Shown: piece by piece, positions 43,155 through 53,342 of the stretch
Numbering within the stretch: position 1 is the stretch's first letter
How the letters are laid out: each line of letters begins with the position of its first letter
DNA from: Nitrososphaerota archaeon
GTDB taxonomy: Archaea; Thermoproteota; Nitrososphaeria_A; Caldarchaeales; JAVZCJ01
Assembly: GCA_038874475.1 (NCBI GenBank)
Contig: JAVZCJ010000006.1
Location: forward strand, 1-64,000
Direction of reading: 5' to 3'
DNA length: 64,000 nucleotides
Notes under the pieces: model-generated
What the model saw: only the letters and a program-made list of their open reading frames with translations
Told to the model about the DNA's origin: nothing
The model's database searches: none
Position numbers and translations under genes: made by a program

Positions 43155-44342
43155 ATGATGGAACAAAAAGTTATTCCAGTATCTGGAGATGAAGCAGTAG
43201 CTTATGCTGCTAAACAATGTAAGCCAGACGTTGTGGCAGCATATCCAATAACACCACAAACAATAATAGTTGAAAGATTTAGTGAATATGTTGCTAATGG
43301 TGAAGTAGATAGCGAATTTGTATGTGTTGAATCAGAACATTCAGCATTATCTGCATGTATTGGAGCAAGTTTAACTGGAGCAAGAGTTTTTACAGCTACC
43401 TCAAGTCAAGGACTAGCATTAATGCATGAAATGCTTTATATTGCTTCAGGTTTAAGATGCCCAATAGTAATGGCTATAGTTAATAGAGCATTATCTGCAC
43501 CTATAAATATTCATGGAGATCATTCTGACATAATGGGTTCAAGAGATTCAGGATGGATAGACATTTTCTGTGAAAATTCTCAAGAAGCATACGATTTTAC
43601 TATACAAGCTTTTAAGCTTAGTGAAGATCATGATATATTATTGCCCGTTTCAGTAAATCTGGATGGTTTCATTTTATCACATGCAGTAGAAGATATAAAA
43701 GCTTTACCAGATGAATATGTTTCAAAATTTTTACCAGAAAGAATTCCATATTATACTCTTGATGCTGAAAAACCTATTACAATAGGAGCATTAGCTTTAC
43801 CTGATTATTATTTCGAAATAAAGCGTCAACAAGATGAAGCATACAAAAAAGTTTTAAACAAATTTAAAGAAATATCAAAAGATTTTTCTAAATTTTCTGG
43901 AAGAAAATATGATGTAATAGATGCTTTTCAAATGGATGATGCTAAAACTGCTTTAATAGGAATTGGAAGTACGATTGGAACAGCCAAATATGTTGCAAAA
44001 CAATTAAGGAAGAAAGGGAAAAAAGTTGGTGTGATAGGTATTAGAATGTATAGGCCATTTCCATCAAAAGAAATAATTAAATATTTAGAAAAAATTAAAG
44101 CTTTAGCGATTTTAGATCGTGCAGTAAGCCATGGTGCCATAAGTGCTCCATTAGGATTGGATATTAAAGCATTATTGTATGAATATGATATTAAAATTCC
44201 AGTAATGAATTTTGTATACGGTTTAGGTGGAAGGGATATATCTCCTAAAGATATTGCAACAATCTTTAATCGTGCAGAGAAAATTGCTAAGAAGAAAAGT
44301 ATTCCACATGGATATGAATATATAGGAGTGAGAGAGAAATGA
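43155..44342 (+). CDS. porA: Pyruvate:ferredoxin oxidoreductase alpha subunit
   Basis: The 395-aa protein has [51 protein letters not shown] and [16 protein letters not shown] in domain I, and [20 protein letters not shown] in domain [19 protein letters not shown] is diagnostic for pyruvate-type enzymes. GGAGGAATG precedes it. It works with PorB to hold thiamine diphosphate. Confidence 0.95.
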   Translation: MMEQKVIPVSGDEAVAYAAKQCKPDVVAAYPITPQTIIVERFSEYVANGEVDSEFVCVESEHSALSACIGASLTGARVFTATSSQGLALMHEMLYIASGLRCPIVMAIVNRALSAPINIHGDHSDIMGSRDSGWIDIFCENSQEAYDFTIQAFKLSEDHDILLPVSVNLDGFILSHAVEDIKALPDEYVSKFLPERIPYYTLDAEKPITIGALALPDYYFEIKRQQDEAYKKVLNKFKEISKDFSKFSGRKYDVIDAFQMDDAKTALIGIGSTIGTAKYVAKQLRKKGKKVGVIGIRMYRPFPSKEIIKYLEKIKALAILDRAVSHGAISAPLGLDIKALLYEYDIKIPVMNFVYGLGGRDISPKDIATIFNRAEKIAKKKSIPHGYEYIGVREK

Positions 44343-46363
44343 GTATTAAATCTCTTAAAGAATTACCAAAAGAAGAATTTTTTGCCTCTGGACATAGGAT
44401 GTGTGCTGGATGTGGCCCAGCTACATGTGTTAGGCAAACATTAATTGCAGCTGGAAGACCTGTAATAATGGTTTCAGCTACAGGTTGTGTTGAGGTATCA
44501 ACTACTATTTATCCTTATACTTCTTGGAAAATCCCTTGGATACATATTGCATTTGAAAATGCAGCTGCAGTAGCAAGTGGGATTGAAGCAGCTCTTAAAA
44601 AACTTTCTAAAGATGGTAAAGCTAAGAAATATGACGTAATAGCTTTTGCTGGAGATGGTGGAACATTTGATATAGGGTTACAAGCTCTTTCAGGAGCAAT
44701 TGAAAGAGGACATGATTTTCTATATATATGCTATGACAATGAAGCTTATATGAATTGTTTACCAGGAGACTCGTTTATAATGACAGTAAATGGTTTGAAA
44801 AAAGTAGAAGAAGTAAAAGTTGGAGAACAAGTTTATGCATACGATATGACTACAGGTAATCTTGTCCAAAGAAAATGCATAGGTGTATTTAATAATGGCA
44901 TTAGAGATGTTTTTGAAGTAGAAACTCTTCATCATTTAATAAGAGCAACACCAAATCATCCATTTTTAATAGTAAAAAATAATGGAAGAGGTAAGGAAAG
45001 AAAACTGATATGGAAAACTTTATCTCAACTTAGGATTGGAGATAAAATAGTTGTTCTTAAAAATTTAAATGGAGAAGGTTCATGCAAATTTAGCTTTACA
45101 CCAATAAGAAAAGGAGAATATAAGATAAATAGACTTAATAATATTAAATTGCCTAAACAATCCAATGCTGATCTCCTTAGATATCTTGGTTTATTCCTTG
45201 GCGATGGATGGATTAGAGTTAAAAAGGGTGAAGTTGGTTTTGCTATACCAAAAGGCCCTGAGAGAAAAATCTTATTGGAGCTCCATACAAAACTATTTGG
45301 CAATAATGGAATAAGTAATGACGATAATGAAAACTATGTATATTTCTATTCTGTAAACTTAGCAAGATTTATTAATTCATTAGGTTTTGGCAATGGAGCT
45401 AAAAATAAAACAATACCAAGTTGGATATTTACTCTTCCAAATGAAGAAAAAGAAGCTTTTATCGATGGTCTCTTGCTCTCAGATGGATATAAATATGGAA
45501 ATAGTTTTAGATACGTTTCAAGCAGTTTCGAACTTTTAAAAAGGTTAAAACTACTTTTACAAACTATGAATTATCGAGTAGGAAAAATTCATTGGCAAAT
45601 CGTTAAAAAAGGGAAAAAATTCCCTCGTAGAATTTTACTAAAAGATACAGCATTTGGATATATTTGTTTTAGTAGAAGAAAAAGATGGAATATTCAAAAA
45701 TATAGAAATCAATATAGATATCAAGATCCATTAATTGAGAATGAATATTTCGGAACAGAAATAGTAAGAAATATAAATTACATTGGAAAAATGCAAACTT
45801 TTGATTTAAGAGTGGAGAGCGACCATAATTTCATAGCTGATGGAGTAGTTGTTCATAATACTGGAATACAAAGATCTGGAGCAACTCCTCATGGTGCTGA
45901 AACAACTACTTCTCCAGCCGGGTCTGTTATACCTGGAAAGAAAGAATATAAAAAGAGATTAACAGATATCATTATTGCACATGATCCAGCATATGCAGCA
46001 ACAGCATCTATAGCTTATTGGAAAGACTATATGAATAAAGTTATAAAAGGATTGGATGCAAAAGGACCTGCTTTTATACATGTTTTTGCACCTTGTCCAA
46101 GAGGATGGCGTTTTCCATCAAATCAAACAATAAATATTGCAAAATTAGCTGTAGAAACAAGATATTTCCCATTATATGAATATGAAAATGGGAAATATAC
46201 TTTAAGCTTAGATATACCTAAACCAAAACCTATTGAAGAATTTATTAAACCTCAAAGACGCTTTAGACATTTATTAGACCCTAAAAATAAGAATGTACTT
46301 GAAGAACTTAAAATAGATATCGAAAGAAATTGGGAAAGAATTAAGAAACTTTGCTCTTTATAA
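44339..46363 (+). CDS. porB: Pyruvate:ferredoxin oxidoreductase beta subunit containing an intein
   Basis: The frame codes 674 aa. Residues 1-139 and 508-674 join to a normal ~306-aa Por[16 protein letters not shown] and [14 protein letters not shown] supply cysteines for a [4Fe-4S] cluster; [17 protein letters not shown] and CYDNEAYMN with [10 protein letters not shown] form the thiamine-diphosphate/Mg site. The intein (140-507) sits between the Asn of YMN and the Thr of TGIQ, in the cofactor site, so the enzyme works only after splicing. The start overlaps porA by 4 nt. Confidence 0.95.
   Translation: MSIKSLKELPKEEFFASGHRMCAGCGPATCVRQTLIAAGRPVIMVSATGCVEVSTTIYPYTSWKIPWIHIAFENAAAVASGIEAALKKLSKDGKAKKYDVIAFAGDGGTFDIGLQALSGAIERGHDFLYICYDNEAYMNCLPGDSFIMTVNGLKKVEEVKVGEQVYAYDMTTGNLVQRKCIGVFNNGIRDVFEVETLHHLIRATPNHPFLIVKNNGRGKERKLIWKTLSQLRIGDKIVVLKNLNGEGSCKFSFTPIRKGEYKINRLNNIKLPKQSNADLLRYLGLFLGDGWIRVKKGEVGFAIPKGPERKILLELHTKLFGNNGISNDDNENYVYFYSVNLARFINSLGFGNGAKNKTIPSWIFTLPNEEKEAFIDGLLLSDGYKYGNSFRYVSSSFELLKRLKLLLQTMNYRVGKIHWQIVKKGKKFPRRILLKDTAFGYICFSRRKRWNIQKYRNQYRYQDPLIENEYFGTEIVRNINYIGKMQTFDLRVESDHNFIADGVVVHNTGIQRSGATPHGAETTTSPAGSVIPGKKEYKKRLTDIIIAHDPAYAATASIAYWKDYMNKVIKGLDAKGPAFIHVFAPCPRGWRFPSNQTINIAKLAVETRYFPLYEYENGKYTLSLDIPKPKPIEEFIKPQRRFRHLLDPKNKNVLEELKIDIERNWERIKKLCSL
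44756..45859 (+). mobile_element. LAGLIDADG homing-endonuclease intein in PorB
   Basis: The 368-residue intein begins [20 protein letters not shown] (block A, Cys1), has [10 protein letters not shown] (block B), and ends in [20 protein letters not shown] followed by HN (blocks F and G), with Thr as the first downstream extein residue. Between them are two DOD endonuclease motifs, [16 protein letters not shown] and [16 protein letters not shown], both with their acidic residue, so the endonuclease may be active. All nucleophiles needed for self-splicing are present (Cys1, His-Asn end, Thr+1). Confidence 0.95.
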
Positions 46364-46365
46364 AT

Positions 46366-47712
46366 TTATTTTTTCTTAAGTTTTGCTATGAAGAAACCAT
46401 TACATTCATGTAAGTGCGGATAAAGCCTTTTACATTCATTCAATCCTCTTAAACCAGAAGAACCTATTCCTAAATCTATTTCTTCAAGGGAAAAATCTGG
46501 ATGAATTCTTAAAAATTTTTCAATTATTCTTTCATTTTCTTCAATTGTAATACTACAAGTTGAATAAATTATTATTCCTCCATTTTTTACATACTTAGAA
46601 GCTTCTTCTAAAATCTTTTCTTGCAAAAATGAGAATTTCTTTATTTTATTATAATTGATTATCCATTTAAGAGATGGGTCATTCCAAAATGCTCCACTAT
46701 TGCTACATGGTGGGTCTACTAAAATTTTATCCACATTAATCTTAATCGGCAATTCTTTAGTTGCATCAGCTAATATGGGTAAAGCAATTTTTACTTTTAA
46801 TTTTTCCATATTCTTTTTAAATTCTTTAATTCTATAATATGAAGAATCTATTGAAAATATTATGCCATTATTATTCATTAATTGAGCTATATGAGAAGTT
46901 TTTATACCTGGTGCAGCACAAATATCTAATATTTTTTCTCCAGGCATAGGTTTTAAAGCTTCTATACAGAAAATGCTTGAAAAATCTTCTATTACAAAAA
47001 ATCCATTTTTATAAGATGTAAGCAAACTAAGTGGTTTATTTGTAGATTTTACTTTATACAAATGCTTAAGCCTTTTATCTTTAATAATTTTTACACCTTC
47101 TGAAGAAATTTTAGAAAGTATTTTTTCTTCATTATCAATTAATGTGTTTATTCTGATGTATATTGGTTTTTCTTCATTTATTTTTCTTAAAAAATTAATA
47201 GCTTTTTTCCTTCCAAAAATTTTATAAGTATATTTTATAAACCATTCAGGACAAAAATAATTAAAACTTTCTTTTTTTGGAATTTCTTCTTTTAAAGATA
47301 TTGTGAAAATATTTCCAATATAATTTTCTATATTTCCAAATTTTTTATATCCAAAAATTTTTCTAGCAATTTTAATTAATTCTAAAATATCTTCATATGA
47401 TATTTTCTCATAAAATTTTTTATAAAAAAGAATTTCTAAAAAAAGTTTTATTTCTTTTTCGATTCCTTTGCATTCTTTTAATTCTTTATTTACTAGAAAT
47501 CTTATTACATTTCTCCTTCGAATCAATTCTTTAACAATTTTTAATGATAATCTACGCGAACTTATACTAGAAGATGGGTATTTATTAAAAGCATTGTACA
47601 AAGCTTCTCTAATAGATTTATTATTATCAAACCCTTTTAATGCTTCTATTGAAATCTTAATTACATCTTCTAAAGAATACTTATTTACATACATTGATTT
47701 ATCTTTATCCAT
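46366..47712 (-). CDS. NSUN/RsmB-type RNA (cytosine-5) methyltransferase
   Basis: The 448-aa protein has an N-terminal ~150-residue helical NusB-like region (SRRLSLKIVKELIRRRNVIR), then IRINTLIDNEEKIL, GEKILDICAAPGIKTSHIAQ (SAM), VDPPCSNSGAF with the motif IV Cys and YSTCSITIEENERII with the motif VI Cys. DPPC rather than DAPC is a small deviation. It modifies rRNA or tRNA cytosines. It converges with porB, with 2 nt between them. Confidence 0.9.
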   Translation of the reverse strand: MDKDKSMYVNKYSLEDVIKISIEALKGFDNNKSIREALYNAFNKYPSSSISSRRLSLKIVKELIRRRNVIRFLVNKELKECKGIEKEIKLFLEILFYKKFYEKISYEDILELIKIARKIFGYKKFGNIENYIGNIFTISLKEEIPKKESFNYFCPEWFIKYTYKIFGRKKAINFLRKINEEKPIYIRINTLIDNEEKILSKISSEGVKIIKDKRLKHLYKVKSTNKPLSLLTSYKNGFFVIEDFSSIFCIEALKPMPGEKILDICAAPGIKTSHIAQLMNNNGIIFSIDSSYYRIKEFKKNMEKLKVKIALPILADATKELPIKINVDKILVDPPCSNSGAFWNDPSLKWIINYNKIKKFSFLQEKILEEASKYVKNGGIIIYSTCSITIEENERIIEKFLRIHPDFSLEEIDLGIGSSGLRGLNECKRLYPHLHECNGFFIAKLKKK

Positions 47713-47774
47713 TTTTTATTACTTTTCCTTTTTAAACATTTTAATATAGTAATATCTAATAAATAAATGTAAAA

Positions 47775-50300
47775 ATGAGTATAGGAAGCATGGATAAAAA
47801 TCTTTCTGATTATTTATCTATTAAAGAAGATGAAAATATATATTTCTTACTTGGTTCAGGCTATGATGGTTTTAAAGGAAAAGCTTATTTAAAGCTTCTA
47901 GATCAAAAAAAGCAAGAAATAATTTTATTATATGATGAAACAAATCATAAACCATATTGTTATTCAAAAAATAATATAGAAGAATTAAAGGGTAGAGAAG
48001 ATTTAATTAAAGCAGGAGCAATAAATTTTATTCAAGAAGAAAAATATGATCCTTTAATAGATGATTATATTAAAGTTACAAAAATTGTTGCTTCAGACCC
48101 TTTATCAATAGGTGGAAGGAAAGATTCTATAAGAGAAATTATAGAAACATGGGAATCCGATATACCATATCATTTAAATTATCTCTATGATATGAATTTA
48201 ATACCTGGAATGCCGTATAAAATAGAAAATGGCATATTAAAAATGATTTCCTCTTTAAATGAAATTAATAAAATGGTTAATGAAAAATTTAATAATAAAA
48301 ATGAAGAAGAAAAAAAGGAAATAGCAAAATGGCTTTTATTACTTGAAGCTGAACAACCAGAAATAAAATATGTTTCTATAGATTTAGAAGTACTTTCTCC
48401 AATTTCAACTCGAGTTCCAAATCCTGCTAAAGCTGAATATCCTATAATTTCAATTGCTTTTGTTGGATCTGATGGATTAAGAAGAGTTTTAATGTTGAAA
48501 ATTAAAGAAAATATTGAGAATGTTGAAAATAAAGAATTTACAGTAACATTTTTCAATAATGAAAGAGAAATGCTTCATGAAGCTTTTAATATATTGAATA
48601 AATATCCTTGTGTAGTAACTTTTAATGGAGATGATTTTGACCTTCCATATCTTAGGAATAGAGCAGAAAAATTAAACATGAGTAAAGAAGAAATACCAAT
48701 CGTTATATCTAAAGAAGGGGCTTCTCTTGAAAGAGGAATACATATAGATTTATATAGATTCTTCTTTAATAAATCAATTCAAGTTTATGCATTTGGAAAT
48801 GCTTATAGAGAAAATACTTTAGATGGTGTTGCTAAAAGCATTTTAGGAAGAGGGAAAATAGAAATTTTAAAAAATCTATCTGAGTTATCAATTAAAGAAT
48901 TAGCAGAATATAATTTTGGTGATGCTTTATTAGTATATGATTTAGTAACAATTAATAATAAACTTGTTATAAAACTTTTAATTGTTTTATCTAGAATAAG
49001 CATGATGCCAATCGAAGATGTATGTAGACATGGAGTTTCTGGATGGATTAAAAGTCTATTCTATTATGAACATAGAAAAAGGAATTATTTAATTCCAAGG
49101 CCTGAAGATATTATTAAAGAGAAGGGTGTAATATCTACAAAAGCAATTATAGAAGGGAAAAAATATAGAGGAGCAATAGTGGTTCAACCACTTCCAGGAG
49201 TTCATTTTAATGTTATAGTTTTAGATTTTGCATCATTATATCCTTCAGCTTTAAAAATTTGGAATTTAAGTTATGAAACAGTAAGATGCCCTCATCAAGA
49301 ATGTAAAGATAATCTAATACCTGAAACTTCTCATTGGGTATGTAAAAAAATAAAAGGATTACAAAGTTTAATAATTGGATGCTTAAGAGATGTTAGAGTT
49401 GAATGGTATAAGCCTAAAAGTTCTGATAAAAGTTTACCTCAAGAAAAAAGAGTATGGTATGATGTTGTACAAAGAGCTTTAAAAGTATTTTTAAATGCAA
49501 GTTATGGAGTTTTTGGAGCAGAAGCTTTTCCATTATATTGCCCACCAGTTGCTGAAGGTACAGCTGCAATAGGAAGATATGCCTTTCAAAAAGCTATAAA
49601 AAAAGCAGAAGAGATGGATATAAAAATTATTTATGGAGATACGGATTCTATTTTTCTAAAAACTCAAAATTATGAAACAATAGAGAAAATGATAAAATGG
49701 ACTAAAGAAATTATGGGTCTTGATTTAGAAATAGATAAAATTTATAATTATGTTGTTTTTTCAAGTCGTAAGAAAAATTATTTAGGAGTAACAAATAAAG
49801 GAATAGTAGATGTAAAAGGTTTAACAGGTAAAAAGAGACATGTTCCTGAATTTATTAAAAAAGCTTTTAATGAAATGCTAAATGAATTAAAAAATGTTAA
49901 AAATGAAAAAGATTTTGAAAAAGCTAAGGAAAAAATTGAGAATCTTATTAGAGAATGGTATTTCAAATTGAAAAGAGGAGATTTTGCTTTAGAAGAACTT
50001 GCATTCCATATCATGATTAGTAGAAAACCTGAAAAATATATGAAAACAACCCCTCAACATGTTAAAGCTGCAAAAAAGCTTGAATCTAAAGGAATGGATA
50101 TAGTTGCTGGAGATATAATAAGTTTTGTGAAAACTAAGAATAAAGAAGGGGTTGAACCTTTACAGCTTGCTAGAAAAGATCAGATCGATACTGAAAAATA
50201 TATCGAGTATCTAAGGTCTACTTTTGAACAGGTATTGGATGCGTTGGGAATAGATTTCAATAATGTTGTTGGTGTTACATCATTAGAAAGCTTTTTATGA
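47775..50300 (+). CDS. polB1: Family B DNA polymerase, PolB1 type
   Basis: The 841-aa replicative polymerase has 3'-5' exonuclease motifs SIDLEVLSP (~residue 200) and VTFNGDDFDLPYLRNR (Exo II), motif A VLDFASLYPSALKIWNLSYE (~480), motif B QRALKVFLNASYGVFGAEAF (~565) and motif C YGDTDSIF (~620). The insert CPHQECKDNLIPETSHWVCK and then IGCLRDVRVEWYK, plus NYLGVTNKGIVDVKGLTGKK, match Sulfolobus PolB1 wording. That supports a TACK archaeon. The protein ends with TSLESFL; no PIP-box is clear. Its Thr/Lys-rich N-terminus is short compared with Sulfolobus. Confidence 0.93.
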   Translation: MSIGSMDKNLSDYLSIKEDENIYFLLGSGYDGFKGKAYLKLLDQKKQEIILLYDETNHKPYCYSKNNIEELKGREDLIKAGAINFIQEEKYDPLIDDYIKVTKIVASDPLSIGGRKDSIREIIETWESDIPYHLNYLYDMNLIPGMPYKIENGILKMISSLNEINKMVNEKFNNKNEEEKKEIAKWLLLLEAEQPEIKYVSIDLEVLSPISTRVPNPAKAEYPIISIAFVGSDGLRRVLMLKIKENIENVENKEFTVTFFNNEREMLHEAFNILNKYPCVVTFNGDDFDLPYLRNRAEKLNMSKEEIPIVISKEGASLERGIHIDLYRFFFNKSIQVYAFGNAYRENTLDGVAKSILGRGKIEILKNLSELSIKELAEYNFGDALLVYDLVTINNKLVIKLLIVLSRISMMPIEDVCRHGVSGWIKSLFYYEHRKRNYLIPRPEDIIKEKGVISTKAIIEGKKYRGAIVVQPLPGVHFNVIVLDFASLYPSALKIWNLSYETVRCPHQECKDNLIPETSHWVCKKIKGLQSLIIGCLRDVRVEWYKPKSSDKSLPQEKRVWYDVVQRALKVFLNASYGVFGAEAFPLYCPPVAEGTAAIGRYAFQKAIKKAEEMDIKIIYGDTDSIFLKTQNYETIEKMIKWTKEIMGLDLEIDKIYNYVVFSSRKKNYLGVTNKGIVDVKGLTGKKRHVPEFIKKAFNEMLNELKNVKNEKDFEKAKEKIENLIREWYFKLKRGDFALEELAFHIMISRKPEKYMKTTPQHVKAAKKLESKGMDIVAGDIISFVKTKNKEGVEPLQLARKDQIDTEKYIEYLRSTFEQVLDALGIDFNNVVGVTSLESFL

Positions 50301-50307
50301 TGCATAT

Positions 50308-50775
50308 TTATTTAAATAATATTTCGATTGGAAGTTCAAGAGTTTCTTTAATCGTACGTAAAACTATTTTTGTATCACTCGATATTACTCCATCGATATG
50401 ACCTATTTTATCCAGTATTTTTGCCAATTCTTCCTGATTCATACTTCTTACTTTAGCTAAACAATAATATTCTCCTGTAATATCGTATAACTCACATATT
50501 TCAGGCATTTTTACTAATGCTTTTAAAACATCATCATATTTGGATGGAGATGCTTTAATGCCTATAAAAGCTATTAAGTTTAATCCTAATTTGTTTGAAT
50601 CTAAAATTGCTTGAAATTTTTTAATATAACCTTCATTCATAAGTTTTTTTATACGCATATAAATTGCTGTTTCACTTATTCCGATTTCTTTAGCAAGATT
50701 TGTATAAGATGCTCTACCATCTTCTTGAAGAAGCTTAAGCAATTCTATATTTTTTTTATCTAATTTTTTTATCAA
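50308..50775 (-). CDS. Lrp/AsnC family transcription regulator
   Basis: The 155-aa protein has a helix-turn-helix (LLKLLQEDGRASYTNLAKEI and GISETAIYMRIKKLMNEGYI) and the ligand-binding RAM domain (KMPEICELYDITGEYYCLAK). The start is TTG at 50773-50775. Such proteins bind amino acids and control metabolism as dimers or octamers. Its targets are unknown; it lies tail-to-tail with polB1. Confidence 0.92.
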   Translation of the reverse strand: MIKKLDKKNIELLKLLQEDGRASYTNLAKEIGISETAIYMRIKKLMNEGYIKKFQAILDSNKLGLNLIAFIGIKASPSKYDDVLKALVKMPEICELYDITGEYYCLAKVRSMNQEELAKILDKIGHIDGVISSDTKIVLRTIKETLELPIEILFK

Positions 50776-50825
50776 GATATTTCACTAAATATATTATATA
50801 CAAAAATATATATTTTTTTAAATTT

Positions 50826-51524
50826 TTAAATCATTATCGCTACAACTAATGAAGAAATTAATGGTATTGTAAAATTATCATAATGTTTTAAGGGGCCAAA
50901 AGTTAATGCATCCACAATAGTCCCTACTAAGGAAGCTATAAAGCAAATTTTTATTAAAGGATAAAAAAGCGTATTTGTTAATAAGCTATATAAGAAACTT
51001 GAGAAAATAGCTCCTAATAAAGAAAATAGGAATACTATTGCTGATCCTTCAATACTTTTTTGACTCCAAGGATACTTATGTTGTTTTTTTAATTTTGGAG
51101 CTAATAAAGGTACTATTCCATCTCCCCAAGCCATTATATAAGATGGAATAATAATAGCTAATATTTTATTAAGATAGCCATAAATTATAACAAGTATTAA
51201 TATACTTATTATATAATATGCTGGTCCATAAGCATGAGCTACTACATCTCCAGATACAACCATAGAAGATTTAAATGGATTTTCACTTTTAGATTTAAAA
51301 GAATAAATAACTAGAAAAAGTAAACCTAAAGGAACTAGCATTGGCCATAAAAAGCTTGAGAAAAGTGGAACTATTATTACTATGCATCCAGCAAATATAT
51401 GTATAAGCCTTCTAGTAATCATTGGATGAAAACCTTTCTTCTTTCTTAAAAATTCACCTATAGCTACAATTATGAAAACGTATAGGTATGCTAGAATTAC
51501 TAAAATTAAATCATTCATATTCAT
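50826..51524 (-). CDS. Dolichol kinase / cytidylyltransferase-like membrane protein
   Basis: The 232-aa protein has about seven helices. KKGFHPMITRRLIHIFAGCI, ENPFKSSMVVSGDVVAHAYG, IMAWGDGIVPLLAPKLKKQH and YPWSQKSIEGSAIVFLFSLL are the conserved loops of Sec59/CTP-dependent dolichol kinases and related CdsA-like enzymes; VDALTFGPLKHYDNFTIPLI ends it. It would make polyprenyl phosphate, the carrier for the many glycosyltransferases in this window. Exact substrate is inferred. Confidence 0.8.
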   Translation of the reverse strand: MNMNDLILVILAYLYVFIIVAIGEFLRKKKGFHPMITRRLIHIFAGCIVIIVPLFSSFLWPMLVPLGLLFLVIYSFKSKSENPFKSSMVVSGDVVAHAYGPAYYIISILILVIIYGYLNKILAIIIPSYIMAWGDGIVPLLAPKLKKQHKYPWSQKSIEGSAIVFLFSLLGAIFSSFLYSLLTNTLFYPLIKICFIASLVGTIVDALTFGPLKHYDNFTIPLISSLVVAIMI

Positions 51525-51567
51525 AATTTTTCATTTATAATATTAAAAAATACCTTTTTAAATTTTT

Positions 51568-51720
51568 TTATAATATTTTAGGAAATTCATGCCCACATTT
51601 TGGGCATTTAATATATTCGCAAGAAACAACACTTGGACAACTACCGCATGTAAATACTCTAGAATAAGAAATATCAAATTCATATCCACATTTTGGGCAT
51701 TTAACAACCTTTTTTCTCAT
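51568..51720 (-). CDS. Small zinc-ribbon protein (50 aa)
   Basis: ATG 51718-51720 opens RKKVVKCPKCGYEFDISYSR, then VFTCGSCPSVVSC, and ends CPKCGHEF before PKIL and TAA. It carries two CPKCG zinc knuckles around a central CxxC...C cluster. It is divergent from the DUF99 gene, with 70 nt between starts, so they may share a control region. Small zinc ribbons like this occur widely in archaea; the partner is unknown. Confidence 0.8.
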   Translation of the reverse strand: MRKKVVKCPKCGYEFDISYSRVFTCGSCPSVVSCEYIKCPKCGHEFPKIL

Positions 51721-51790
51721 GAAAACCTTCTTAAATTTCAAAAAAGAAAATACCTATATATATTCTTTTTCTTATATTTTTTTGAAAGAA

Positions 51791-52417
51791 ATGGAATTTC
51801 GTATGCTTCATATAGATAAACCTGGATTGCGTGCTTTAGGAATAGCTGAAAGTTTCAATATAGAAAAAAGCAAAAAATCTATTTTAGTAGGAATAGTTAT
51901 GAGGGGAGATTTTATCATAGATGGATTAACGATATCTAATTGTAATGTTGGAGGAATGGATTCAACTGAAAAAATTATTGAAATGTTTAAAGCATTGAAT
52001 AGAAATGATATAAATTTAATTATGCTTAATGGATGTGTTATTAGTTGGTTTAATATAATAGATTTAAATAAAATTTATAATGATTTAAAATTGCCGCTTA
52101 TATGTATTACTTATGAAGAATCTCCTGGTTTAGAGAAATACATAATTCAATATTTTCCAAAAGATTATAAAGAAAGGATTGAAGTTTATAAAAGAAATGG
52201 TGAAAGAATTGAAGTATTATTAAAAACTGGATACAAAGTTTTTATAAGATTTTTCGGTATTTCTTTAAATGATTCTATTAAAATTCTTAATAAATTTACT
52301 TTACATGGTAGAATACCTGAACCATTAAGAGTTTCAAAACTTTTTGCTAAATCTCTTATCCAATTTTCTCTCTTCAATTTCTCTATTTCTAAAAGCAAAG
52401 AAAATTATAATAAATGA
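51791..52417 (+). CDS. DUF99 family protein (endonuclease V-like fold)
   Basis: From ATG 51791 the protein is 208 aa (Met 51803 is an alternative). MLHIDKPGLRALGIAESF, GIVMRGDFIIDGLTISNC, NLIMLNGCVISWFNIIDL and LICITYEESPGL match the DUF99 family, which is related in fold to endonuclease V and found near-universally in archaea with unproved function. Its last 84 nt overlap the converging gene at 52334. Note that a true endonuclease V is also present at 56601. Confidence 0.85.
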   Translation: MEFRMLHIDKPGLRALGIAESFNIEKSKKSILVGIVMRGDFIIDGLTISNCNVGGMDSTEKIIEMFKALNRNDINLIMLNGCVISWFNIIDLNKIYNDLKLPLICITYEESPGLEKYIIQYFPKDYKERIEVYKRNGERIEVLLKTGYKVFIRFFGISLNDSIKILNKFTLHGRIPEPLRVSKLFAKSLIQFSLFNFSISKSKENYNK

Positions 52418-53302
52418 TAAGAATAATATAAAAATAAAAAATTTTAAATTAGAATTAGATTCTTTATTTTCTTCTACTTTTTCTTCATAATTTGAAAATG
52501 AATTTTTTCCCCAATTTAATCTTCTTAAATCTTCTTTTAGAAGAAATGATATTTTTAAATCTTCACTCATAGAATTTTTTATTGAGAATGAATATTTTGA
52601 ATTTGGCGGAAGGTATTCTATTATTTTTGATATCTTCTCTTTGGAAGTATTAATTAAAATCGGAATATTCTTTAAATAAAGATTTGGAGTTTTATTAAAA
52701 ATATTTATATTAAAATTTGAATTGCCTCTTTCTATATAAATTAAAATTTCTTCATTTATTGTGAAATTTTTAGGCTCTATGTATATAGATTCTTCTTTTA
52801 ATATTTTAAATATACATGTGATTGTAGAATTTATTGGAATATTTTTTAATATTATTTTTTCTCTCCCTTCTTTTATTGTAAAAATATTTTCTATATTATC
52901 TACATGTACTATAAAATTATGCGGTAAAAAAGGGTCTAGTGAATAATATATAAAAATATCTGCCCCTATTCTTTCTGTATAAAAAATTTTACATATTACA
53001 TTTTTTATAGGTATTTTTAATTTATATTCTTCTTTATTTAAATAAACAATTAAATTCAATTCATTAAAATTTATTATTTCATCATCCATTAAATTTAATT
53101 TAATCTTTTTAGTATTATTAAAAGTGATTGTTCTATTTAATTCAATGATTTTCACATAAATTTCTTTCTCTATTTTTGCTAAATCTATTAAAATTTCATT
53201 TTCAAAACCATTATTTAAAATATTAGTATTTAAAATTAATGTTCCATTATTGTTTATTAAGAAAATGGAAAATAAGCTAATTAATAGAAAATTTAAAACC
53301 AT
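52334..53302 (-). CDS. Exported membrane-anchored protein of unknown function
   Basis: The 322-aa protein starts with a signal (VLNFLLISLFSIFLINNNG) and has a C-terminal helix (LKFFIFILFLSFIIIFFAF) followed by a long basic tail RNREIEERKLDKRFSKKF. Between them is a beta-rich domain with many Asn, Ile and Glu residues. Its 3' end overlaps the converging DUF99 gene by 84 nt; the overlap lies within the cytoplasmic tail. No family is recognised. The topology resembles the exported protein at 40259. Confidence 0.5.
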   Translation of the reverse strand: MVLNFLLISLFSIFLINNNGTLILNTNILNNGFENEILIDLAKIEKEIYVKIIELNRTITFNNTKKIKLNLMDDEIINFNELNLIVYLNKEEYKLKIPIKNVICKIFYTERIGADIFIYYSLDPFLPHNFIVHVDNIENIFTIKEGREKIILKNIPINSTITCIFKILKEESIYIEPKNFTINEEILIYIERGNSNFNINIFNKTPNLYLKNIPILINTSKEKISKIIEYLPPNSKYSFSIKNSMSEDLKISFLLKEDLRRLNWGKNSFSNYEEKVEENKESNSNLKFFIFILFLSFIIIFFAFRNREIEERKLDKRFSKKF

Positions 53303-53342
53303 CTAATAATTTATACGCTTTAAATTATTTAAGCTCCTCCAT

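Noticed and set aside
42311-46363. 2-oxoglutarate or 2-ketoisovalerate:ferredoxin oxidoreductase
   Set aside because: The separate G, D, A, B subunits and the [17 protein letters not shown] block favour the pyruvate enzyme, though substrate cannot be proved from sequence.
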